Shown piece by piece: positions 1-5,023 of a stretch of 6,366 nt of DNA. This stretch comes from CAIJNA01 sp964516815 (lineage in GTDB: Bacteria > Campylobacterota > Campylobacteria > Campylobacterales > Arcobacteraceae). The translations under genes and the position numbers were made by a program. The first letter of the stretch is position 1; every line of letters begins with the position of its first letter. Under the pieces are notes generated by a model, which saw only the letters and a program-made list of their open reading frames with translations, was not told where the DNA came from and made no database searches. Location of the stretch: positions 1 through 6,366 of the forward strand of contig CAZEXK010000037.1 of NCBI GenBank assembly GCA_964516815.1, written 5' to 3'.

Positions 1-140
1 AAGTTTAAAAGTTCAATTTCTTCTGTTTTACTTATTGACTCATTTATTGATGAATATATCCTATTATATAAAATACGATTATTTAGTATATTGTAAACAT
101 AATAATTGTAAAATGATTAATATTTTAACACAGGATATTT
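1..140. other. Left-edge region with short open frames, no assignable gene
   Basis: No gene can be supported here. On the + strand one frame is open from the edge to a TAA at 94-96 and could be the tail of a gene starting outside the window, but it is short and leucine/isoleucine/serine-rich. On the minus strand an open frame runs towards the edge and reads NESISKTEEIELLN, which looks more like protein, but it has no ATG, GTG or TTG start inside the window. The ATG at 43-41 lies in another frame and stops after three codons. A minus-strand TATAAT lies at 63-68, followed by AGGA, so a divergent minus-strand transcript is possible. Which strand is used cannot be decided without sequence to the left. 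Confidence 0.25.
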
Positions 141-254
141 ATGAAAGATAATATTGTAAAGTTTTCTTTAACTATGGCCATCATTTTATCTGTTTTTTTA
201 ATTGGTGTTTTACTTTTAAGCGAAGTTTTTAACTATGACATATCGTTTTTGTAG
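141..254 (+). CDS. Small hypothetical single-span membrane protein (37 aa)
   Basis: I do not recognise this protein. It is 37 residues long: a short polar N-terminus (MKDNIVK), one continuous hydrophobic stretch over about residues 8-27 rich in I, L, V and F, and a short tail ending in NYDISFL. This fits a single transmembrane helix. The start is supported by AGGA at 132-135, five bases before the ATG. The stop is TAG at 252-254. The next gene begins within about 10 bases and is in the same reading frame, so the two are probably co-transcribed and may be translationally coupled. It could be a real small inner-membrane protein, or the N-terminal part of a longer protein cut by the TAG. No catalytic or binding motif is visible. 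Confidence 0.5.
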   Translation: MKDNIVKFSLTMAIILSVFLIGVLLLSEVFNYDISFL

Positions 255-260
255 GTAATA

Positions 261-791
261 ATTATCAAAATTAATATAATATTTTTTAGTATATTATTTT
301 TATTTACAAATATAATTGCATTGCAATTTGACTTAAAAATATCAGAAGAAAAATTACAAATGCTAATTGAAAAAAAATTTCCTTATGAAAATAAAATTTT
401 CTTATCCAAAATGAAAATATCAAATCCAAAAATTATTTTAAAAGATAATAGTAACAAAATATATGTATCTAGTGATATAAAAGTAAATATTTTTAATGAA
501 TTAGATTTTAACACATCAAGCTTATTAAGTGGTGTAGTGAAATTCAACAATAAAACAAATGATTTTTTCTTAGATGATTTTAAAATAGAGAAACTAAACA
601 CAAAAAACTTATCAAAAGAAGTTAGGTTATTAGTTATTAATAATTTAGAAAGATTAGCAAAACATATTTTAAAAACAGAAGCTATTTACCATCTTGAGAA
701 AGAGGAATTAGGAATGATTGGCTCAAAACTAGATATTCAAAAAATAATTGTAAAAGATAAAAATATGATAATTACGCTCAAAGTGCTTTAA
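261..791 (+). CDS. DUF1439/YceB-like exported protein, non-canonical start
   Basis: This is a predicted secreted or periplasmic protein of about 176 residues. The mature part starts LQFDLKISEEKLQ and ends with an EAIYHLEKEE...MIITLKVL segment. Its arrangement (early repeated helix/strand stretch, late 'a-Y-x-L' segment, final hydrophobic beta strand) resembles the DUF1439 family typified by E. coli YceB, whose role is not well defined. The first canonical start is TTG at 321, but that is exactly where the mature protein would begin. The in-frame codons before it (261-320) encode KINIIFFSILFLFTNIIA, a clear signal peptide with A/LQ cleavage. No ATG, GTG or TTG lies between the upstream TAG (252-254) and 321. 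ATT at 261 or ATC at 264, placed 5 or 8 bases after AGG (253-255), are the best candidates. There is no lipobox cysteine, unlike YceB. The gene ends 2 bp from the convergent ygiQ-like gene. The family call is moderately sure; the exact start is not. Confidence 0.65.
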   Translation: MIKINIIFFSILFLFTNIIALQFDLKISEEKLQMLIEKKFPYENKIFLSKMKISNPKIILKDNSNKIYVSSDIKVNIFNELDFNTSSLLSGVVKFNNKTNDFFLDDFKIEKLNTKNLSKEVRLLVINNLERLAKHILKTEAIYHLEKEELGMIGSKLDIQKIIVKDKNMIITLKVL

Positions 792-793
792 AT

Positions 794-2617
794 TTAGCCT
801 TGCATACCTGCTGAATAAGTTTTTTTGAATTTATTTTTATTAAAACCAAAGTCTTTTTTTTCTATGACAATATCTTTTTGCCTTTCTTTTCTTTTTGTAT
901 CTTTTTCAACAAATATCTTCTTTCTTGTAACTGGATCTAATTCTGTATAATACATAACAGCGGAGTATGTCCCAGGAGTTGGAATAAATACTTGTGCTTG
1001 TTCTGGATTCATCTGTAGTTCTTGTGTTGTAAATCTTTTTAATTCATGCATATCTTTTTCTTCACATCCTGGATGTGCTGCAATTAAATAGTATGTTAAA
1101 AATTGTTGTTTACCAGCTTCTTTATTTAGTCTGTCATATAGTTTTTTAAAATCTATTAAAGTCTGTTTACCAGGTTTACCCATAAGGTCTAGTACTTTTT
1201 GAACTGTATGTTCTGGTGCTACTTTCATTTGTCCAGAGATATGATCATTTACAAGCGATTTTAGATAATCGTAACCATGTTTTTTATCAGCTGTTATCAT
1301 ATCATATCGAATACCAGATGCTACAAAAGCTTTTCTAATACCAGGTAACTCTCTTACTCTTTTGTTCATGCTCATTAGCCTTGAATGATTTGGTTTCATT
1401 GATGAACAAAGATGCGTTGAATCAACGCATCTTTGATGGTCACAAGTTCCAAGTTTTAACTTTTTATTACATTCATAACCGTACATATTAGCAGTAGGGC
1501 CACCCAAATCTGAAATAATACCTTTAAAATCTTTATATTCTTGAAACTGCATAGCTTCTTTTACAATATTATCTTCGCTTCTTGTACGAATAGTTCTTCC
1601 TTGATGTACTCCAATTGCACAAAAATTACATTCACCCCAGCAACCTTGATGAGTCATAATAGAAAATTTAACTGTTTCAAGGCATTTTACTTTTCCATCT
1701 GGTCTATGATATGGATGTAACTCTCTTGTAAAAGGTAAATCAGATATACCATCCATTTCACTTTCATTTAAATAATCACATGGAGGTGTTTGTATAGCAT
1801 ATCTTGTATCAACCTTTTGACACAAACCATTAGCAGATATGGGATCATTGTTATCATAAAACTTATCAAATAAATCAATATATTTCTCTTTATCCTCCAC
1901 ACATTCCTCAAAAGAAGGTATTTGATGGTATGACTCAGTAGGATTTTTTGAAATATAACAAATACCACGGACAGTTTTAATAGTGTCTTCATAATTAGTG
2001 AGTTTTTTGATTTGTATATTTTGTTCAAGTGCTGCAACTTTTAACAAATTGATTTTGTTTGTAAGTTCCATTAGTGCAATCTCACCCATACCATATATTA
2101 CGATATCAGCTTTACTATCAAATAAAATAGGTTTTTTTAATTTATTTTGCCAAAAATCGTAATGAGTAACTCTTCTTAAACTAGCTTCAATACCACCTAA
2201 AACTATAGGGGCAGTATCTTTAAAATATTTTCTTATAAGGTTTGTATAAACACTTACTGCTCTATCAGGTCTTTTATTATTTACTCCACCAGGGGTATAG
2301 TCATCTTTATTTCTAAACTTTTTAGTTGAAGTATAATTAGCAACCATAGAATCTATACTTCCACCACTAACACCCCAATAAAGTCGTGGTTCACCTAGTC
2401 TTTTTATATCTATATCACTTGTGATATCTGGTTGACCAATTATGCCAACTTTAAACCCTAGTTTTTCTAATATTCTACCAACAACAGCAACGCCAATAAA
2501 AGGACTATCTATGTATGCATCTCCACTAATAAGTACAATATCACATTGTTCCCATCCAAGGGCGTTCATTTCTTTTTTAGTAGTTGGCAAATAATTTGTA
2601 TTTAGTTTAGTTTTCAT
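794..2617 (-). CDS. ygiQ: YgiQ-family radical SAM protein (UPF0313)
   Basis: This 607-residue protein belongs to the YgiQ family of radical S-adenosylmethionine enzymes, whose reaction is not established. The N-terminal domain has the family signature YLPTTKKEMNALGW (9-22) and SGDAYIDSPFIGVAVVGR (31-48), a Rossmann-like, B12-binding-type region. The radical SAM core carries C-x3-C-x2-C at Cys326, Cys330 and Cys333 (GCWGECNFC), the ligands of the 4Fe-4S cluster that cleaves SAM. DLGGPTANMYG (370-380) and SGQMKVAPEH (461-470) are further family blocks. Four more cysteines at 383, 392, 397 and 404 are at positions where YgiQ homologues also have cysteines and could hold a second metal centre; that part is inference. 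The protein is probably cytoplasmic. It is shorter than E. coli YgiQ (about 740) at the C-terminal end. The ATG fits the family start, but no Shine-Dalgarno sequence precedes it and a TATAAT lies 6 bases upstream. It lies downstream of aspS in the same direction but with a 197-bp gap. Confidence 0.93.
   Translation of the reverse strand: MKTKLNTNYLPTTKKEMNALGWEQCDIVLISGDAYIDSPFIGVAVVGRILEKLGFKVGIIGQPDITSDIDIKRLGEPRLYWGVSGGSIDSMVANYTSTKKFRNKDDYTPGGVNNKRPDRAVSVYTNLIRKYFKDTAPIVLGGIEASLRRVTHYDFWQNKLKKPILFDSKADIVIYGMGEIALMELTNKINLLKVAALEQNIQIKKLTNYEDTIKTVRGICYISKNPTESYHQIPSFEECVEDKEKYIDLFDKFYDNNDPISANGLCQKVDTRYAIQTPPCDYLNESEMDGISDLPFTRELHPYHRPDGKVKCLETVKFSIMTHQGCWGECNFCAIGVHQGRTIRTRSEDNIVKEAMQFQEYKDFKGIISDLGGPTANMYGYECNKKLKLGTCDHQRCVDSTHLCSSMKPNHSRLMSMNKRVRELPGIRKAFVASGIRYDMITADKKHGYDYLKSLVNDHISGQMKVAPEHTVQKVLDLMGKPGKQTLIDFKKLYDRLNKEAGKQQFLTYYLIAAHPGCEEKDMHELKRFTTQELQMNPEQAQVFIPTPGTYSAVMYYTELDPVTRKKIFVEKDTKRKERQKDIVIEKKDFGFNKNKFKKTYSAGMQG
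1407..1435. repeat. Perfect 14-bp inverted repeat inside the ygiQ-like gene
   Basis: The arm CAAAGATGCGTTGA (1407-1420) is followed by a single A (1421) and its exact reverse complement (1422-1435). Allowing for a minimal loop, the RNA on either strand could form an 11-13 bp hairpin. It is richer in G+C than its surroundings. On the coding strand it covers the codons for about Gln395 to Cys404, between two of the conserved extra cysteines. It has no T run on either side, so it is not a typical terminator. Confidence 0.9.
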
Positions 2618-2622
2618 GCGCT

Positions 2623-2628
2623 ATTATA
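2623..2628 (-). promoter_or_regulatory. Predicted -10 box of ygiQ-like gene, near-leaderless
   Basis: A perfect TATAAT on the minus strand reads from 2628 to 2623, with only AGCGC between it and the ATG at 2617. The usual spacing would put the first transcribed base at about 2616-2618, on the start codon itself. No convincing -35 box is seen (CTTAGT at 2650-2645 with a 16-bp spacer is weak). The box lies within a small dyad, GCTATT (2639-2634) and AATAGC (2625-2620), that could be a repressor site. Confidence 0.45.
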
Positions 2629-2684
2629 GCTAAAATAGCCAAAGACTAAGTAGTAATTAATAATTAGTTATTTACATTTATATA

Positions 2685-2705
2685 TACAATAATATTACTA
2701 TTGTA
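2685..2705. repeat. Dyad in the aspS-ygiQ gap, possible operator
   Basis: TACAATA (2685-2691) and its exact reverse complement TATTGTA (2699-2705) flank a 7-bp centre, a spacing typical of dimeric regulator sites. It lies about 57 bp upstream of the ygiQ-like -10 box on the minus strand and 15 bp before the open stretch at 2721 on the + strand. It is not a recognisable Fur or PerR box. In such AT-rich DNA a chance origin is quite possible. Confidence 0.3.
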
Positions 2706-2720
2706 CATATTTTTCATTAA

Positions 2721-2810
2721 ACCTACTTTTTAGGTGAAGAAATATATATATCAACGATATATGGCTTAGCTTTTATAATTCTTTCTTTGTTTATTCAAAA
2801 AAAAAAGTAA
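2721..2810 (+). pseudogene. Start-less 29-codon hydrophobic open stretch, possible small-gene remnant
   Basis: Between TAA at 2718-2720 and TAA at 2808-2810 one + strand frame reads a short peptide with the core EEIYISTIYGLAFIILSLFI and a lysine tail (QKKK). This is the layout of a single-span membrane peptide, and the IY-x3-IYGLAFIILSLFI pattern faintly recalls CcmD-type haem-exporter peptides. There is no ATG, GTG or TTG in this frame, and no ribosome binding site fits. It ends in a run of ten A (2797-2806), where a slipped base would change the frame. It may be the remnant of a small gene, a gene with a non-standard start, or chance. I would not annotate it as functional. Confidence 0.2.
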
Positions 2811-2816
2811 AACTTT
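2797..2816 (-). terminator. Weak predicted terminator of aspS
   Basis: Reading the minus strand, the stop codon of aspS overlaps a small hairpin, AAAGT (2816-2812), loop TTT, ACTTT (2808-2804), which leads into a run of ten T (2806-2797). The stem is only 5 bp and mostly A-T, so the T run carries most of the signal. It would separate aspS from the ygiQ-like gene downstream. Confidence 0.4.
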
Positions 2817-4590
2817 AAATATCTTTTTGTTCAGTTCTTACTCTAATACTTAATTCTTTTAATGCATCATTATCAACTGTACTTGGAGCAGATGTTAGTA
2901 AACATTGTGCTTTTTGAGTTTTAGGAAAAGCTATAACATCTCTAATACTAGAAGTACCTGCCATAAGCATAATTAATCTGTCGAATCCTAAGGCAAATCC
3001 TCCATGTGGAGGTGCTCCAAATTCTAAAGCATCTAGTAAAAATCCGAATTTTTCATTTGCTTCTTCTTGACTTATATTCATAAGTTCAAATACTTTTTTC
3101 TGTATGTCTGATTTATGTATTCTTATACTTCCTCCACCTAATTCTGTACCATTTAATACTATATCATAAGCTATTGATTCTAAGTCTTCTAAATCGTCAA
3201 TATTGTTTAAGTCTACTTTATTCAAGTTTGGCATAGTAAAAGGATGATGAAGTGCTTTTGTTCGTCCATCTTCTGTTTCAAACATAGGAAAATCTACAAC
3301 CCATAAGAATTCATAAACATCATCTTTGATTAAGTTCATTTGAGAAGCAAGTTCAAGTCTTAATCTACCCATGTAATCCCAAACAAGTTTTTTTTCACCA
3401 GCTCCAAAAAATATTACATCTCCAACTTCAAGTTCACATCTTGAAACTAATTCATCTAGTTTTTCAGGAGTATTTTCAAAAAATTTATTTAAAGGACCTT
3501 TAAGTCCATCTTCTTTCATTTGAAAATATCCAAGTCCACTAGCTCCAAACTTTCTTACATAATCTTCAAATCCTTTCATTTGTCGTTTAGAGAATATATT
3601 ATCTCCTCCTACAACTTTTAAGGCTTTTATTCTATTTTTCTTTTTATCTTTTGCAATATTTGAGAATATATCTAAAGTACAAGCTTCAAATATATCTGCA
3701 ACTTCTACCATGCTCATATCAAATCTTAAATCAGGTTTATCACTTCCATATTCTTCCATTGCATCTTTGTATGTCATTCTTTTAAAAGTCTTAGGTATTG
3801 TTATATTAGCAGCACTAAACATATCAAATATTAATTCCTCAGCTACTTTTATTACATCTTCTTGATCACAAAAAGACATTTCAACATCTATTTGAGTAAA
3901 TTCTGGTTGTCTATCTGCTCTTAAATCTTCATCTCTAAAACATTTTGCTATTTGATAATATTTATCAAATCCACTTACCATTAATAGTTGTTTAAACAAT
4001 TGAGGAGATTGTGGAAGTGCATAAAACTCACCGCCATGGACTCTACTTGGAACTAAATAATCTCTAGCACCTTCTGGTGTTGATTTTGTTAAAATAGGTG
4101 TTTCTACATCTAAAAAGTCTAATCTATCAAGAGTATTTCTAGCAGCTATTCCTACTTTTGAACGAAGTTTAAATATATTTGCTGATTTTTTTGAACGCAA
4201 TTCTAAAAATCTATTTTTTAACTTTATTTCTTCATTTACTTTTGTATCATTTAAATCAAATGGCATTGGTTTTGATTTATTTTCTATTATTAGATTATCT
4301 AAAACTATTTCTATTTTACCAGTTATTAGTTTTGGATTTTCAAGCCCTTCACCCCTAGTTCTAACTGTTCCTTTAGCAATAAGTACAAATTCATCTCTAA
4401 CATTATTTGCAATTTCCCATGCTTGTTTATTATCTTGTGGATCACATACTAATTGTATTAATCCACCTTTATCTCTTAAATCAATAAAGATAAGACCTCC
4501 ATGATCTCTTCTTGAATTTACCCATCCAGCAACTTCAATTACTTCACCTATATTTTTTTCTGTTACATGTGTACAATAATGTGTTCTCAA
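2815..4590 (-). CDS. aspS: Aspartyl-tRNA synthetase, probably non-discriminating
   Basis: This class II aminoacyl-tRNA synthetase joins aspartate to tRNA-Asp in the cytoplasm using ATP. At 591 residues it has the normal bacterial length. The N-terminal OB-fold anticodon domain occupies about 1-105 (GWVNSRRDHGGLIFIDLRD at 22-40). The catalytic domain shows TPEGARDYLVPSR (171-183), SPQLFKQ (195-201), motif 2 FRDEDLRADRQPEFTQID (218-235), GTELGGGSIRIH (481-492) and motif 3 GFALGFDR (531-538). The bacterial GAD insert lies at roughly 290-420. His30 and Gly82 match residues linked in Pseudomonas to recognising both tRNA-Asp and tRNA-Asn, so it may also make Asp-tRNA-Asn for the GatCAB amidotransferase (inference). 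The start is TTG: it gives the family's MRTHYC beginning, has AAAGG 7 bases upstream, and an in-frame TAA lies just upstream. The gene is divergent from the cytochrome gene and has its own likely promoter. Confidence 0.97.
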   Translation of the reverse strand: MRTHYCTHVTEKNIGEVIEVAGWVNSRRDHGGLIFIDLRDKGGLIQLVCDPQDNKQAWEIANNVRDEFVLIAKGTVRTRGEGLENPKLITGKIEIVLDNLIIENKSKPMPFDLNDTKVNEEIKLKNRFLELRSKKSANIFKLRSKVGIAARNTLDRLDFLDVETPILTKSTPEGARDYLVPSRVHGGEFYALPQSPQLFKQLLMVSGFDKYYQIAKCFRDEDLRADRQPEFTQIDVEMSFCDQEDVIKVAEELIFDMFSAANITIPKTFKRMTYKDAMEEYGSDKPDLRFDMSMVEVADIFEACTLDIFSNIAKDKKKNRIKALKVVGGDNIFSKRQMKGFEDYVRKFGASGLGYFQMKEDGLKGPLNKFFENTPEKLDELVSRCELEVGDVIFFGAGEKKLVWDYMGRLRLELASQMNLIKDDVYEFLWVVDFPMFETEDGRTKALHHPFTMPNLNKVDLNNIDDLEDLESIAYDIVLNGTELGGGSIRIHKSDIQKKVFELMNISQEEANEKFGFLLDALEFGAPPHGGFALGFDRLIMLMAGTSSIRDVIAFPKTQKAQCLLTSAPSTVDNDALKELSIRVRTEQKDI

Positions 4591-4597
4591 TGTATAG

Positions 4598-4602
4598 CCT
4601 TT
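4598..4602 (-). promoter_or_regulatory. Ribosome binding site fixing the TTG start of aspS
   Basis: On the minus strand AAAGG (4602-4598) stands 7 bases before TTG at 4590-4588. In this frame a TAA lies eight codons upstream of the TTG and there is no ATG between, so the TTG is the only start that gives the complete OB-fold domain. Confidence 0.7.
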
Positions 4603-4618
4603 GCGTTTTTATTTTGCG

Positions 4619-4624
4619 ATTTTA
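4619..4624 (-). promoter_or_regulatory. Predicted -10 box for aspS
   Basis: TAAAAT on the minus strand (4624-4619) would start transcription near 4612 and give a leader of about 20 bases containing the AAAGG site. No clear -35 box is visible, which is usual for campylobacterotan sigma-70 promoters. TATAAA a little further upstream (about 4640) is an alternative. Confidence 0.35.
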
Positions 4625-4680
4625 TCTAATATTTGCTTTATATGTGATGAAATATAAATGTTTAAATATATGAAGAATTA

Positions 4681-4689
4681 TGTTAGAAT
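4681..4689 (+). promoter_or_regulatory. Predicted extended -10 promoter of the cytochrome c gene
   Basis: TGTTAGAAT is an extended -10 element (TG-n-TAGAAT, hexamer at 4684-4689). It would start transcription near 4696, just before the ribosome binding site. The same nine bases precede the TRAP receptor gene at 6214-6222. The short leader implied here also supports the ATG at 4709 over the earlier in-frame ATG at 4658. Confidence 0.5.
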
Positions 4690-4696
4690 TAAGAAC

Positions 4697-4703
4697 AAAA
4701 GGA
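4697..4703 (+). promoter_or_regulatory. Ribosome binding site deciding the cytochrome c start
   Basis: AAAAGGA (4697-4703) lies 5 bases before ATG 4709. The earlier in-frame ATGs at 4658 and 4670 have no such site and would put a lysine/arginine-rich stretch of 17 residues in front of a normal signal peptide. Confidence 0.75.
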
Positions 4704-4708
4704 AAACT

Positions 4709-4996
4709 ATGAAATATTTATTAATTATAATGCTTAGTGTACTTTCAAGTGCTAATGCTCTTAGTGAAATTGCACAAGAAGGTAAAGAATTATATATGGA
4801 AGCAAATTGTCAAAAATGTCATGGCATAGATGCTGCATATGATGCCAAAAAAAATTTGGTAAAAAATGAATTTGATTTAAATAAATGGACATCTCAATGT
4901 ATGAGTTTTTTTGGACATTCTTGGTTCCCAGAAGAAAAAGATAGTGTAGTTAGATATTTGAATGAAATCAAATACAATGTAAAGTTACAGAAGTGA
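4709..4996 (+). CDS. Small periplasmic monohaem c-type cytochrome, SHP/DUF1924-like
   Basis: This 95-residue exported protein carries one covalent haem c. Residues 1-17 form a signal peptide (MKYLLIIMLSVLSSANA) with a likely A/LS cleavage. The haem motif is CQKCH at 34-38, giving His38 as proximal ligand. The second half, FDLNKWTSQC (55-64) then FFGHSWFPEEKDSVVRYL (67-84), resembles the end of the small SHP-type (DUF1924) cytochromes, where a helix after the haem ends in a cysteine and a second helix follows a proline/acidic turn. The distal ligand is not obvious: Met65, His70 or Gln63 are candidates. Cys64 has no partner outside the haem motif. It probably transfers electrons in the periplasm; its partner cannot be read from the context. 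It has its own promoter, diverges from aspS and converges on ppk2. The cytochrome call is firm; the subfamily is a moderate inference. Confidence 0.88.
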   Translation: MKYLLIIMLSVLSSANALSEIAQEGKELYMEANCQKCHGIDAAYDAKKNLVKNEFDLNKWTSQCMSFFGHSWFPEEKDSVVRYLNEIKYNVKLQK

Positions 4997-4999
4997 GAT

Positions 5000-5023
5000 A
5001 AAGATTAGTAATCTTTTCTTTTT
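5000..5023 (+). terminator. Hairpin terminator between cytochrome c and ppk2
   Basis: AAAGATTA (5000-5007) and TAATCTTT (5009-5016) are exact reverse complements; a 7-bp stem with AGT loop is realistic. A T-rich run (TTTTCTTTTT, 5014-5023) follows on the + strand, so it should end the cytochrome transcript 3 bases after its stop codon region. The stem contains the ppk2 stop codon (5005-5007). On the minus strand the downstream T run is poor, so termination of ppk2 here is less certain. Confidence 0.65.

Noticed and set aside
531..541. Possible mobile element, CRISPR or tRNA anywhere in the window
   Set aside because: I looked for terminal repeats, transposase motifs, regularly spaced repeats and cloverleaf structures on both strands and found none; the integrase-like segment at the front of PPK2 has no recombinase catalytic domain.
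383..601. 72-codon open frame on the minus strand
   Set aside because: It lies wholly inside the DUF1439 gene on the opposite strand; its sequence is low-complexity Phe/Leu/Ser/Lys produced by the AT-rich complement.
780..840. Terminator between the DUF1439 and ygiQ-like genes
   Set aside because: AAAGTGCTTT could form only a 4-bp stem with a 2-base loop and no T run in the right place; the T run at 820-826 has no stem before it.
1768..2037. 89-codon open frame on the minus strand
   Set aside because: It overlaps the well-supported ygiQ-like gene in another frame of the same strand and shows no domain or ribosome binding site.
4600..4618. Repeated TTTGCG with 13-bp period upstream of aspS
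   Set aside because: Two six-base copies in AT-rich DNA, one overlapping the ribosome binding site; too short to claim as a regulatory repeat.
4658..4708. Upstream in-frame ATGs for the cytochrome gene
   Set aside because: They would add 17 basic residues before a normal signal peptide, lack a ribosome binding site, and lie upstream of the predicted promoter.
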